From Gammaproteobacteria bacterium (GTDB taxonomy: Bacteria > Pseudomonadota > Gammaproteobacteria > Pseudomonadales > Azotimanducaceae), in contig JAUIAV010000024.1 of the NCBI GenBank assembly GCA_030425195.1, forward strand, positions 1 to 64,000: a DNA stretch of 64,000 nt, given 5' to 3'. A program made the position numbers and the translations under genes. Position 1 is the stretch's first letter, and each line of letters opens with the position of its first letter. The notes beneath the pieces were generated by a model. The model made no database searches. It was not told the DNA's origin and was given only the letters and a program-made list of their open reading frames with translations. Below are positions 42,445 to 51,967 of the stretch, one piece after another.

Positions 42445-43136
42445 GATCTGCCTCCCGGGAGCGCGCCTGCATCCACCCAGACATGCACCGTGGCATCCAG
42501 GCTCTGAATGCTCCGGCCATCCGATGCCACGACGGTATCGATGATCTCCAGATGCCAGCGGGTACCGACCATCTGCGCGAGAAAGTTCAGAAGATGCTGG
42601 TAGGTGCTCTCCGGAATCCCTTCGACCGGCCGCAGGCTCAGGGTGATGGGCACCTCCTCCACGCCTCTGATCTGGGCGGCAACGGTCTCATGCATCACGT
42701 AGGTTAGGAGCAGACCCTGTCCGGCGGCGAACTCCGATTGAGCAGACAGCCAGGAAGCGAGGCTCGGAAAGTCCTGAAAGATGCTGCTTTCGGCAGACGA
42801 GATCTGTTCGAGCAGCTTCCTGAGCTCGTCCCGGGAGTAGTGTTCCGTCAGCGCTTCGTATTCCCGTTCGAGCGAAGCCCGCTCGCTGATCAGTTCGTAG
42901 GTGGCGTCAAACGTTGCGACCCGGGTGGTCATGTTCCAGTAAATGAAGCCGATGCAGGCAGTGCAGATGAGCAGGAACGCCAACCAGCCGGCAGGACCGG
43001 ACTCGATTTTTTCCGCGTGCCAGTCCACGAGCTGACGCACCCGTGGTGCCAGTCCGGGGGGCGGGGGTTCCGGCCGCGGTGACTTCCGGCGTTCCGGCTC
43101 TCCCAGAGGTACGAGCTCCAGATCTTCCGCGATCAT
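42441..43136 (-). CDS. PilO/MshJ-like inner-membrane protein of the pilus operon
   Basis: 231 residues from ATG 43136, overlapping the upstream stop by four bases. A proline-rich start (PEPPPPGLAP), one membrane segment (GWLAFLLICTACIGFIYWNM), a coiled-coil stretch (SLEREYEALTEHYSRDELRK) and a C-terminal ferredoxin-like domain fit PilO/GspM/MshJ. It would pair with the PilM/N-like protein. Family assignment is by topology and order. Confidence 0.72.
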   Translation of the reverse strand: MIAEDLELVPLGEPERRKSPRPEPPPPGLAPRVRQLVDWHAEKIESGPAGWLAFLLICTACIGFIYWNMTTRVATFDATYELISERASLEREYEALTEHYSRDELRKLLEQISSAESSIFQDFPSLASWLSAQSEFAAGQGLLLTYVMHETVAAQIRGVEEVPITLSLRPVEGIPESTYQHLLNFLAQMVGTRWHLEIIDTVVASDGRSIQSLDATVHVWVDAGALPGGRS

Positions 43137-44521
43137 CGCAACCTCCCCGTAATCCGGAAACCGACGGCACCATCGTTCGCCGCCCCGCCGCTCTTCAGCT
43201 GCTCCATCCAGGTATCCCGCCAGCTCTCCGTGACTTCCGCGTTCCATGGCGCCGCCGTCAGTCTCGATTCCAGCAGCGCAAACTCGGCGGGCGCGAGGTC
43301 GAACGGCAGACTGCTGGTGCCCGCCAGCTCGAGGCGCCAGTGATGTTCCTCCCGGATCACGTTCGCGTGCAGGAGAACGAGCCCGTCAGGCACGATGTCG
43401 CCAAGGTGACTCAGGAAGAGCGCAGGCAGATTGAACGCATCTGCGGTCAGCTGATTCAGGCGGAGCTGCTCCACGTCGAATACCCTGAGTTCCTCCTCCA
43501 TCTGGAGGATGTCCTGTTCCAGTCCGGCAATGTCGGCACCGATCTTTTCCGCATCCAGCGCTCTGGTAGCCACCAGCCACTGAACCAGTCCGCCCAGGAG
43601 CGCAGCTGCGCCGAACAGGCTGAATCCGGTCAGCACCGCCGCGCGCATCAGGCTCTTTCGACTTACGGCGCGCCTGGCCAGACGCGGGACGAAATTGCTG
43701 TCGAGGCGCTGCGGAAGATCGGCGACCTCTTCCATCCAGAAGTCGGCCCCCGTACTGCCGCGATCCACTTCCACCTGACAGTCCAGATCCCGCTGGAAAG
43801 CGTCCACGACCCGCTCTGCATGCTCGCCCATGATCCAGGCCCGGTCCGGCCGCAGACTGATCCGTTGCTTGACGTAGCCGATGGTGCGGTTGATGTCGAG
43901 CACCAGACGGTCGATGTTGTCGTTCTGCCATGAGTACTGCAGCTCCCGCACGAAGAGCACTGCGCCGTCGCCATAGGCAACCACCAGCTGCACCCGCTCG
44001 GCGAACACGGCTATGAGCAGCAGCACCTCCTGCGCCTCTGCTTCCAGTTTCGGTACGTGCTCGGAGATGATCTCGGTGAGGGGTACGAGTCGTTTGGGGG
44101 TCAGGTAGTACTCACCGCAGATCCGGATGACGGCCTCCACGACTTCTCTCGGCATCAGATGCAGGAGCACACCATCCATTTTGTCGCCGGGTTTGGCCGG
44201 GTGATAACACCAGGCTGCCGGGCCTTCGAACGTCTTGCCCTGTTCCACCCGCAGCGCCAGATGTTTTTCCAGATCCCGCTTCCTGAGCGGAGGACCCTCC
44301 AGAAACTCGTGCGTGTGCAGATCGTCCTCATAAGCGATGGCCACATCACCACCCCGGGGCAGATCGATGTGCTCGCTGGCATCATGCATGGCCTGGCCCA
44401 GGCTCTTCAGATCGCTCACCGCATAAGGTGCCTGCCAGCGTTCCACGACCCTGCCGCCGGCGAATCGGGATATCAGAAACTCGCCGTAGATCCACTCGAT
44501 GCCGAAGCGTGTATTGCTCAT
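43133..44521 (-). CDS. PilM-PilN fusion-like protein (MshI/GspL-like)
   Basis: 462 residues. The first ~290 residues look like an actin-like PilM fold (RFGIEWIYGEFLISRF, VQLVVAYGDGAVLFVRELQ, LVLDINRTIGYVKQRI). A membrane segment follows (VLTGFSLFGAAALLGGLVQWLV), then a coiled coil and PilN-like domain. Fusions of this kind are MshI or GspL. It links the cytoplasmic ATPase to the periplasmic alignment proteins. Overlaps of four bases on both sides. Confidence 0.8.
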   Translation of the reverse strand: MSNTRFGIEWIYGEFLISRFAGGRVVERWQAPYAVSDLKSLGQAMHDASEHIDLPRGGDVAIAYEDDLHTHEFLEGPPLRKRDLEKHLALRVEQGKTFEGPAAWCYHPAKPGDKMDGVLLHLMPREVVEAVIRICGEYYLTPKRLVPLTEIISEHVPKLEAEAQEVLLLIAVFAERVQLVVAYGDGAVLFVRELQYSWQNDNIDRLVLDINRTIGYVKQRISLRPDRAWIMGEHAERVVDAFQRDLDCQVEVDRGSTGADFWMEEVADLPQRLDSNFVPRLARRAVSRKSLMRAAVLTGFSLFGAAALLGGLVQWLVATRALDAEKIGADIAGLEQDILQMEEELRVFDVEQLRLNQLTADAFNLPALFLSHLGDIVPDGLVLLHANVIREEHHWRLELAGTSSLPFDLAPAEFALLESRLTAAPWNAEVTESWRDTWMEQLKSGGAANDGAVGFRITGRLR

Positions 44522-45324
44522 GACCGCTCCCAGAACCAGCTGCTGCCATCCGTCGCGTAGTGCAGGGCCATATCGTCACGGACGAGCGTTCGCGTATGTA
44601 CGCCCCCGGACGGATAGGGGCTGTAAAACACCTGCAGCGTGGTGGCTCCGAGCACGTACCGGGTCAGAGAACCGTCCATACCGCCTGCCGCCGCCGGTAC
44701 GGGAACGGCGGTGCCGTTCTCCAGTGCATAGGCGGGCTGCAGAGTGTGACTGTTCGTGAGAAGCAGTCGGTGAAAGGAACCGCTGAGATTGAGCCGTGCT
44801 ACCTTGACCTTCTCGCCTTCGACAACCGACGGGGAACCGGTCTGATCCCAGATTGCCGCAAACTCGGCAGCCGTGCGGGGCGGCGCGGGCGCATTGCGGG
44901 TGAGATCGGAGACGAGCATGAGCCGCGGCGAGTACGGACGCCCGGACAGACCGCCGGTCTGTGTGTAGCCTGGAAACACCGCCTCCGAACCCGAGAAGAA
45001 CTGCGGATCCACATACAGGCGGCGCCGGTACCCGCGGGCATTGAATTCCACGTCTGCCCGGGCAAGGTCCGCATGGGCGGCCACGGCGGCAGTCCACTCG
45101 GCTACCGCCTCGCGGGGAATCTGTTTGTTCTGTTCGACGTGTTCCTGCAGCGCGTCCATGAGCCCATCGAGGTTGCCGGCCTCGGCAGCGGAGTAGCCAC
45201 GGTCGATGCCGTCGGTCACGCTCGGCGCGAGCACGGCGGCCAGAATGGCGATGATCGCCATGGCGCCGATCAGCTCCATGAGAGTGAAGCCGCTCTGATT
45301 CGCCCTGTAGGCTGCAACGCGCAT
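44518..45324 (-). CDS. Type IV pilin-like/pseudopilin protein, second pilin
   Basis: 268 residues. Class III signal QSGFTLMELIGAMAIIAILA: cleavage after Gly12, Glu at +5 and a hydrophobic helix. The large C-terminal part (about 230 residues) is bigger than a usual major pilin, suggesting a tip or minor pilin with a beta-rich head. The ATG overlaps the platform gene stop by one base (TGATG). Confidence 0.9.
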   Translation of the reverse strand: MRVAAYRANQSGFTLMELIGAMAIIAILAAVLAPSVTDGIDRGYSAAEAGNLDGLMDALQEHVEQNKQIPREAVAEWTAAVAAHADLARADVEFNARGYRRRLYVDPQFFSGSEAVFPGYTQTGGLSGRPYSPRLMLVSDLTRNAPAPPRTAAEFAAIWDQTGSPSVVEGEKVKVARLNLSGSFHRLLLTNSHTLQPAYALENGTAVPVPAAAGGMDGSLTRYVLGATTLQVFYSPYPSGGVHTRTLVRDDMALHYATDGSSWFWERS

Positions 45325-46526
45325 CAGTGACTCAACCCGGACATCAGACTGAACATGGGCAGAAAGACAGCACCGCCGATCAGACCGACGATGCCGATGA
45401 GCGTCATCATGATGGCCGGTTCGAGCACGGCGAACGCGGCCTGAATACGGCGGGGAATGTCTTCGTCGAATCTCCGGGCAGCGTGCGCGAGCGCTTCGTC
45501 GAGCCGGCCGGTTTCCTCTCCGACCGTCAGCATCCTGAGCACCATGGGCGAGATGATCTGGTGTTCGCGAAGGGCCTCGCTGACCCGGTGACCGTCGTTG
45601 ACCGCCGTCTCCGCCGCGCGGATCGCGCTTTCCATCACGCGATTTCCGACCACGCCCCGGCAGAGCGCCAGAGCCTGCAGAATCGGTATTCCGGCCGCGA
45701 TCATCAGCGACATGTTGTGAGCGAAGCGCGACAGTACCAGCATCCGGTTCAGAGGCCCGAACACGGGCACCTGCAGCCAGAGACCGTCGATCAGCAGCCG
45801 GGCCTCATCAATGTTCCGGTAGGCGAACCGGACGGCAAAGCCGGCGGCGATCAGAACCAGCGCCACAATCCAGCCGAAGCTCTGTGCCCACTCCCCTAGC
45901 GCGATCACTCCCCGGGTCAGAACCGGCAGATCCATGTCCAGGTCTTCAAATATCGCCGCGAAACGGGGTACCACAAAGGTCACCATCAGTGCGATCAGGC
46001 CGAATACGCCGGTGAGAATCATGGCGGGATAGAGCGTCGCCTGCTTCACGTCAGCAAGGAGTTTCTGCGTCCACTCGATGTGTTCGGCCAGATCCCTGAA
46101 CGCGGTTGCCAGGTTCCCGCTGTATTCGCCGGCGTTGATCAGGTGGCGGGCCTGAGTGTTGAAGATGTGGGGATGTTTCGAAATCGCATCGTGGATGGTG
46201 GAACCGGCATTCAGATTCAGCTCGATGTCTTCCAGCGCAACACGGAAGCTCTCGTTCTCGGTTTCCTCCACCATTGCGCGCAATGCGTCCGCCGCCGTTA
46301 CACCGGCCGTCAGCAGAGACGCCATGCCGTAGAGGAACTCCACGAGTTCGGCGCGGGAGACGCGCCCCCTTCCGCTCGTATGCTTTCTCGCGCCGGATCT
46401 TGCGTCGATCAGCCAGTAGCCGACCTCGCGCAATCGATGTTCCAGGGCCATTTCGTTCTCGGCGGCCATCACTCCGCGGGTGGCGTGACCGCTGGCATCG
46501 ACGGCATGGTAGGAGAATTCCGGCAT
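45324..46526 (-). CDS. GspF/PilC/MshG-like inner-membrane platform protein
   Basis: 400 residues from ATG 46526. Two T2SSF repeats are visible: LVEFLYGMASLLTAGVTAAD and LSRFAHNMSLMIAAGIPILQ, each followed by membrane segments (MILTGVFGLIALMVTFVVPRF; IMMTLIGIVGLIGGAVFLPM). It anchors pilin polymerisation by the ATPase encoded eight bases upstream. Confidence 0.93.
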   Translation of the reverse strand: MPEFSYHAVDASGHATRGVMAAENEMALEHRLREVGYWLIDARSGARKHTSGRGRVSRAELVEFLYGMASLLTAGVTAADALRAMVEETENESFRVALEDIELNLNAGSTIHDAISKHPHIFNTQARHLINAGEYSGNLATAFRDLAEHIEWTQKLLADVKQATLYPAMILTGVFGLIALMVTFVVPRFAAIFEDLDMDLPVLTRGVIALGEWAQSFGWIVALVLIAAGFAVRFAYRNIDEARLLIDGLWLQVPVFGPLNRMLVLSRFAHNMSLMIAAGIPILQALALCRGVVGNRVMESAIRAAETAVNDGHRVSEALREHQIISPMVLRMLTVGEETGRLDEALAHAARRFDEDIPRRIQAAFAVLEPAIMMTLIGIVGLIGGAVFLPMFSLMSGLSH

Positions 46527-46534
46527 GGCACTGT

Positions 46535-48271
46535 TCACCGCACGATGCGGAGAACCTCCTCCACCGTGGTCAGGCCGTTGAGTGCCTTGCTGATTCCGTC
46601 CTCGAGCATGGTCTTCATGCCGCCCGCCCGGGCGATCCGTTCGAGCTCTGTGGTCGGAGCTTCTTCGACGATGGCGGTATGGAAGGTCTCGTCGATGATC
46701 ATCACTTCGTAGATGGCCTGGCGTCCGGCGTAGCCCGTACCCCTGCAGCCGGGGCAACCCGTGCCCTTCCAGAGCCGGAAACGGCCATCCGGTGCGCATC
46801 TGCCGGCCGTGTCGGTGAGATGAAAACGGGCGAGCTCTGCTTCGGCATCGTCGATCTCTTCACGGCAGCTGGTGCAGGTCCTGCGGACCAGGCGCTGGCC
46901 GACGACGGCAGTCAAAGCTCCCGGCAGCAGATAACGTTCCACCCCCATGTCTATGAGCCGCGGAATCACACCGGCGGCAGTGTTGGTGTGCAGAGTGGAG
47001 AGCACCAGGTGACCGGTGAGCGCAGCCCGCGTCGCGAGCTGGGCCGTTTCCGTATCTCTGATCTCACCCACCAGAATGACGTCCGGGTCCTGTCGCAGCA
47101 GCGCCCGAAGACCGGCGGCGAAATCCATACCCACTTCCGGCCGGATCTGGGTCTGACGGATGTTTCCGATGGCGTACTCGATCGGATCTTCCAGGGTGAA
47201 CACGCTGCGGGCCCTGGCATCCACCTGGGAGAGCGCGGTATACAGCGTCGTCGTCTTGCCGCTGCCGGTCGGGCCGGTGACGAGCACCATACCGTACGGC
47301 CGCTGCATGATTCCGGAGAAACGTTCCTGGTCCTGCTGACTGAATCCGAGTCCCTCGAGGGACAGTGTGATCCCGGCATTGTTGAGAATCCGCAGCACCA
47401 GGCTTTCGCCATGATTGGTCGGCAGGGTGGAGACCCTGAGGTCCACTTCCGACTGACCGTTTGCAAAACGTATCCGTCCGTCCTGAGGCGCCCGCTTTTC
47501 GGTGATGTCGAGTCCGGCCATGAGCTTCAGCCGGGCGGTCAGCGGTAGCTGAATCGGTTTCGGTGCCAGCACCTCCTGATGCAGCACCCCGTCCACGCGA
47601 AGACGGATCCGGAGTACCCGATCGTCCGGTTCCACATGGATGTCCGTGGCTTTCTGTTTGATGCCCAGCGCGATGATCTGATCCACGAGCCGGATCATGG
47701 GCGAGCCGTCGGCCAGACCGTCGTCCTCCTCTTCCGCCTCGACCCCTTCGCGCAGGATGCGATCGATGGTCTCGTTGATGCTCTGGCCCTGCGCGTAGTG
47801 GAGCGCGAGTGCTTCGAGGATGTCCGACTCGGCGGCCGTGACGACCCGGACAACCAGACCGGTGATCTTTTCGATCTGATCGATGGCCACCACGTCGAAG
47901 GCATCGCCCAGAGCAACGGTCAGCACGCCGTCCTCGACCATCAGCGGCAGCACCCGGTGCCGTCGCGCCAGGTCGTAGTCGATGAGCGCCATCACGTCCG
48001 GATCGATACTGACGCCGAGCACGTCGACCACTTCGGTCTTCGCCTCGGAGGCCAGCGCATCGGTGATCACACCGGGCGGGACGAAACCCAGATCAATGAG
48101 AACCTCGCCCAGTTTCCGCCGCTGGCGCTTCTGTTCTCTGAGCGCCAGATCCAGCTGCTGCTCGTCGATCAGCCCATCATCGAGCAGCCGCTGACCGAGC
48201 GGTTTCGGCGGTGCCGTATCGACAGCCGTGACCGGGCCACGACCCTGTGAGATCGTCGCTTCGCGGGCCAT
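46535..48271 (-). CDS. GspE/PilB/MshE-like assembly ATPase
   Basis: 578 residues. N-terminal MshEN-like domain (GQRLLDDGLIDEQQLDLALR, LGVSIDPDVMALID), Walker A GPTGSGKTTT near residue 333, Asp box and Walker B LRQDPDVILVGEIRD, and a tetracysteine zinc site CTSC/CPGC. It extends pili or drives secretion. No PilT-like retraction ATPase is encoded nearby. It lies nine bases after the pilin gene stop. Confidence 0.95.
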   Translation of the reverse strand: MAREATISQGRGPVTAVDTAPPKPLGQRLLDDGLIDEQQLDLALREQKRQRRKLGEVLIDLGFVPPGVITDALASEAKTEVVDVLGVSIDPDVMALIDYDLARRHRVLPLMVEDGVLTVALGDAFDVVAIDQIEKITGLVVRVVTAAESDILEALALHYAQGQSINETIDRILREGVEAEEEDDGLADGSPMIRLVDQIIALGIKQKATDIHVEPDDRVLRIRLRVDGVLHQEVLAPKPIQLPLTARLKLMAGLDITEKRAPQDGRIRFANGQSEVDLRVSTLPTNHGESLVLRILNNAGITLSLEGLGFSQQDQERFSGIMQRPYGMVLVTGPTGSGKTTTLYTALSQVDARARSVFTLEDPIEYAIGNIRQTQIRPEVGMDFAAGLRALLRQDPDVILVGEIRDTETAQLATRAALTGHLVLSTLHTNTAAGVIPRLIDMGVERYLLPGALTAVVGQRLVRRTCTSCREEIDDAEAELARFHLTDTAGRCAPDGRFRLWKGTGCPGCRGTGYAGRQAIYEVMIIDETFHTAIVEEAPTTELERIARAGGMKTMLEDGISKALNGLTTVEEVLRIVR

Positions 48272-48280
48272 GACCGGTGC

Positions 48281-48862
48281 TTAAACCTTACTGATGTAGA
48301 TGAGCAGCGAGTGGGCGTGATCGCTGTTCACGCCGAACCTTTTCACCCGACCGCCCGCATTCCAGGCATCGCTGCCGGAATCGATGCTGCCGTCATTGTC
48401 GAAGATGTCACTGATCGCTTTCGCTTCCTCGTCGGTGACCCGGTCGATGCGCAGAACGGCAACGTTGCTGGTGTCCATGGTGCCATCGCCGTCCAGATCG
48501 AACTGGAAGTTCGCGTTCGAGCTGACCAGCACGCCGCTGTATGCACCTTCCTGGAAAGGATTCTGCAGATCTTTCTCCATATAGGGACCGTTCCAGCCGA
48601 GAATCGGGCTGGACGGATTGTCCTTCATCAGCTGCTTGTTCCGGTCCCGCCGGTCGGTGGGGATGTGGGTGGGAAAGTTACCGGTGTCCTCGTAATACTG
48701 GGCCACCGCCCCTTTTACCATGTTCACGTCCTCCACGAATGCCGTCACCTTGGCATTGCGGATCGCGTCGAAAATCATGGGGGTGGCGACGGAAACCAGG
48801 ATGGCGATGACCGCCATGACGCCGATCATCTCCATCAGCGTGAATCCCTGTTGTCTGTTCAT
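48281..48862 (-). CDS. GspG-like/MSHA-like pilin, first gene of the operon
   Basis: 193 residues. Class III signal MNRQQGFTLMEMIGVMAV: cleavage after Gly6, Glu at +5. The mature part has a YYEDTGNFPTH segment and a calcium-loop-like FDLDGDGTMDTSN region. Probably the major (pseudo)pilin. A strong ribosome site AAAGGAG precedes ATG by eight bases, better than any other in the operon, as expected for an abundant subunit. No prepilin peptidase is in the window. Confidence 0.9.
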   Translation of the reverse strand: MNRQQGFTLMEMIGVMAVIAILVSVATPMIFDAIRNAKVTAFVEDVNMVKGAVAQYYEDTGNFPTHIPTDRRDRNKQLMKDNPSSPILGWNGPYMEKDLQNPFQEGAYSGVLVSSNANFQFDLDGDGTMDTSNVAVLRIDRVTDEEAKAISDIFDNDGSIDSGSDAWNAGGRVKRFGVNSDHAHSLLIYISKV

Positions 48863-48968
48863 CTTGTCAGCTCCTTTGACATGCCTGCTTGCGCAATGGG
48901 TATCCTTCCCGGAACGAGAGGAGTTACCCGTTCAGGTCGGACGGGAGCTGCATTTCTTGAGTACAGGA

Positions 48969-48992
48969 GTCACGTTTCCGGACGAACGTGAC
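48969..48992. promoter_or_regulatory. 24-bp palindrome upstream of the pilus operon
   Basis: GTCACGTT (48969-48976), eight bases including TCCGGA, and AACGTGAC (48985-48992) make an inverted repeat with perfect arms. It lies 106 bp before the pilin ATG and 48 bp after the NMO gene stop. No T run follows on either strand, so an operator is more likely than a terminator. Confidence 0.45.
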
Positions 48993-49040
48993 CGTTCTGG
49001 AGATGGGCGGTCAGACGCCGCAGGCCGGGATCAATCCTCT

Positions 49041-50180
49041 TCAGTCCTCGAGGATTCCAGTCAGGCGATCGCAGGATTCCGCGAACTCTTCCATGAAGGC
49101 ATAAACCACGCTGCGAGCGCTGACCGGGCTGTTCATGAGACCAACTCCCTGCCCGACCCAGTAGGTCGCGAGGCGTTTCGCATTGGGATCGCCGGCTTCC
49201 GCCAGCTTGTCGATCCGTGCCAGCGCGGGACCGGATACGAGTCCCTGCAGCGGCATGGGCAGCGGCTCCGGCGCATCCTTATCCTGCCAGGCATCCGTCC
49301 AGGGCGAGCGCAGCTGGCGCGTGTACTTGCCCGTCCGGCTCCGGGAGCGCACGGTCTGCCGGGATGTGGCGGCGAGCATCTTCTCTTTCACGGCCGGGGC
49401 GGTTTCCGCCTCCGCCGTGGTCAGCCAGACGGACCCCGTCCAGGCACCGGCGGCACCCATGGCCATGCAGGCGGCCATCTGCCGGCCGGTGACGATGCCT
49501 CCGGCAGCCAGAACCAGGGTATCGGCGCCCATCTCTGCAATGGTATCCAGCACCTCCGGAACCACGACCAGGGTGGAGATTTCGCCGCAATGGCCGCCCG
49601 CCTCCGTGCCGGAAACCACCAGCACGTCCACGCCGGCCTCGATGTGCTTCACCGCATGTTCCCTTGAACCGGTGAGCGCGCCGACTACGATGCCCTTCTC
49701 CCGCGCCGCTTCCATCATGAAAGGCGGCGGTACCCCGAGCGCGTTCACCACCATCCGGATCGGGTGCTCGAGCGCAACGGCCAGCTGACGGCTGGCCCCC
49801 CGCTCCCGCATGGCATCGCCCGTATCTGCCCGGATCTCGCGGTCCCAGAGCCCCGCGGTATCGATTCCGTTCTCGGCCAGAATCCGCTCCACGTGCAGTT
49901 TGTGCTCCGGCGGTATCCGCGCTTCCAGATCCTCCGGGGTCAACGCGCCTTCCTTGTCCGCAATGCTCGTCGGCACGATCAGGTCGACGCCGTAAGGTTT
50001 TCCATCCACCTCGGCATCGATCCAGTTGAGGTCGATCTCGAGAGATTCCGGCGTATGTCCCACCGCGCCAAGCACACCGAAGCCGCCGGCCTTGCTGACC
50101 TCGGCCACCACGTCCCGGCAATGGCTGAACGCGAACAGTGGAAACTCACACCCCAGCAGATCACAGATTCCGGATTTCAT
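49041..50180 (-). CDS. NAD(P)H-dependent flavin oxidoreductase, nitronate monooxygenase-like
   Basis: 379 residues. TIM-barrel FMN enzyme pattern: start CEFPLFAFSHCRDVVAEVSK, core VDVLVVSGTEAGGHCGEIST, GADTLVLAAGGIVTGRQMAA and GAAGAWTGSVWL. The family includes nitronate monooxygenases, though many relatives reduce quinones or act in fatty acid breakdown. A long C-terminal part contains RSRSRTGKYTRQLRSPW. GGGGAG precedes the start. Gene context gives no substrate. Confidence 0.87.
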   Translation of the reverse strand: MKSGICDLLGCEFPLFAFSHCRDVVAEVSKAGGFGVLGAVGHTPESLEIDLNWIDAEVDGKPYGVDLIVPTSIADKEGALTPEDLEARIPPEHKLHVERILAENGIDTAGLWDREIRADTGDAMRERGASRQLAVALEHPIRMVVNALGVPPPFMMEAAREKGIVVGALTGSREHAVKHIEAGVDVLVVSGTEAGGHCGEISTLVVVPEVLDTIAEMGADTLVLAAGGIVTGRQMAACMAMGAAGAWTGSVWLTTAEAETAPAVKEKMLAATSRQTVRSRSRTGKYTRQLRSPWTDAWQDKDAPEPLPMPLQGLVSGPALARIDKLAEAGDPNAKRLATYWVGQGVGLMNSPVSARSVVYAFMEEFAESCDRLTGILED

Positions 50181-50207
50181 ATCCGCTCCCCTTCAGTTAA
50201 GTCCAGC

Positions 50208-51215
50208 TCAATCCAGTTCGATCCCCACACCAACCAGGTAGGTGATATCCGTCTTCTTCCGACCCTCCGCAGGATTCGATTCATAGTCGTAATCCACCTG
50301 AAGATTCACGTAGACGTCCCTGGGCAGCTCCCAGCGGAGCCCGGTGCTCGTGTTGATGATCTTGTTCTCACGTCCCTGCACCACCCGCTGAGCGTCGGTC
50401 TGCTGAAACAGCACCAGATCATCATGCAGGAACAGCTGCTCATAGCGGAACACCGTCTGGATGGAAATCGAATTTTCGTCCTCGCCGCCAATGGTCTCAA
50501 CCAGGTAGTTCGGTCCCAGTGACAGGTTCAGCGTCCGCTTGGAGTCGTCCCAGAAATGGATACCCGGGCCGATGTAGTACTGACTCCGGCTGTCCAGATC
50601 CCGGATCGTGTCCCTGGTCCAGGTGACGGAGCCGCGTACGAACCAGTCGTCGCGGAACGTCCAGACGTCCTCGTAGTAGACGTTGTACTGATCCTTGGTG
50701 GTTTCTCCGTCCGCCTCCGCACCGTCACGGGTCAGCTCGAGCTTGTGCCGGTGCTCGCCCAGCTTCAGAGCACCCATGCCGTAGAAGCGTCCGCTGTTGG
50801 TATCCGTGTTACCGCTGGCGACGTTCACGCTGATGTCGCTGCGCAGTTCCCAGTCGAAGAATTCCTCGATCTCCAGCATGTTGTCCACTTCCGACAGCGG
50901 ATAGCTGTCCGCACCGCCATCGACGATGACCGAGGGCTTTCCATCTGCATTCAGTCCGAGCCGGCCCGTAACCTTCTCGGTGCGGCGCCCGCGTCGGAAT
51001 TCCACATCGAAGTCCTCGTCCGTATGTACGTACGCAACGTGCTCGAGTTCGATGGCGTAGGTATCCCCGTATTCCGGCTCGATGAACACCTCCTCATTCC
51101 AGATCTTCTCAATGTCCCCGGTGATTCGGTCGCCATTCTTCATGATCACGTAGTCGCTGGCGTCGGCCCCGACTGACAGAATCAGCAGGCAGGCAGCGGA
51201 ATAAAGCTTGTGCAT
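50208..51215 (-). CDS. DUF481 outer-membrane beta-barrel-like protein
   Basis: 335 residues from ATG 51215. Signal peptide MHKLYSAACLLILSVGADA; then DYVIMKNGDRITGDIEKI, a periplasmic domain common before DUF481, and alternating beta strands (DISVNVASGNTDTNSGRFYG, LNLSLGPNYLVET, VNLQVDYDYESNP) ending in VGVGIELD. Probably a salt-induced-type outer-membrane protein of unknown cargo. The 227-bp region upstream shows no recognised element. Confidence 0.87.
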   Translation of the reverse strand: MHKLYSAACLLILSVGADASDYVIMKNGDRITGDIEKIWNEEVFIEPEYGDTYAIELEHVAYVHTDEDFDVEFRRGRRTEKVTGRLGLNADGKPSVIVDGGADSYPLSEVDNMLEIEEFFDWELRSDISVNVASGNTDTNSGRFYGMGALKLGEHRHKLELTRDGAEADGETTKDQYNVYYEDVWTFRDDWFVRGSVTWTRDTIRDLDSRSQYYIGPGIHFWDDSKRTLNLSLGPNYLVETIGGEDENSISIQTVFRYEQLFLHDDLVLFQQTDAQRVVQGRENKIINTSTGLRWELPRDVYVNLQVDYDYESNPAEGRKKTDITYLVGVGIELD

Positions 51216-51442
51216 GGTCAGTAGTCGTCTCCTCTCTGTCGGGGGGCATTCTAGCCCGAGGCGCAGGCGGGCTTCACCGCCGGCGCCTGCCCTTGCAGAG
51301 AATCCGGGATTTCCCCTGGACGGGACGGCCGTATGACGACGCATCTGCCTGAGGTGTATTCGAGTATCCGGGCATCCGCTTCCGGATGATCAACGGGCAG
51401 GATGAGATGCGGCCTCACATCGGATGAGACCGCCGCCCGGTT

Positions 51443-51967
51443 TCAGTCTTCGTGCAGCCAGGCAGCGTGACGCGGGGCCCGGCGGGTACGGCTCCACTCC
51501 TCGAGCATGTCGTCGGCGACCGCGCGCAGCCGTTCCAGGTCTTCGGCCGTGCCTTTGTCGGCGGCGAGTTCCAGGCGGTGACCGTTAGGGTCGAAGAAAT
51601 AGATGGAATCGAAAATGCCGTGGTTCACCGGACCGAGCACGTCGATGCCGGCGGCTTCCAGCCGTGCCTTCGTGGCGAGCAGTTCGGCGTGATCGGCAAC
51701 CCGGAAGGCGATGTGCTGGACCCATTCCGGCGTGTTCCGATCCCGGTCCATGTCCGGCGCGGTGGGAAGTTCGAAGAACGCCAGCACGTTGCCACCGCCC
51801 GCATCGAGAAAGACGTGCATGTAGGGGTCATCTGCGCCTGTGGACGGTACCCGGTCCTCGGCTATGGCCAGCTTGAAGTCCATGCCCAGATGCTGCCGGT
51901 AGAAGTCCACCGTCTCCCTGGCATCCCGGCAGCGGTAAGCCACGTGATGGATCCCCTGCAGGCTCAT
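51443..51967 (-). CDS. VOC-family (glyoxalase/bleomycin resistance) protein
   Basis: 174 residues. Vicinal oxygen chelate pattern: [29 protein letters not shown] and the Glu-bearing strand [14 protein letters not shown] supply the likely metal ligands. The C-terminal helix is longer than needed for the fold. Its gene overlaps the hppD end by four bases and is co-transcribed with it, so a role in aromatic amino acid breakdown is inferred. Confidence 0.88.
   Translation of the reverse strand: MSLQGIHHVAYRCRDARETVDFYRQHLGMDFKLAIAEDRVPSTGADDPYMHVFLDAGGGNVLAFFELPTAPDMDRDRNTPEWVQHIAFRVADHAELLATKARLEAAGIDVLGPVNHGIFDSIYFFDPNGHRLELAADKGTAEDLERLRAVADDMLEEWSRTRRAPRHAAWLHED

Noticed and set aside
48969-48992. 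Terminator for the nitronate monooxygenase-like gene
   Set aside because: No T run follows the stem on the minus strand; an operator or other element is more likely.
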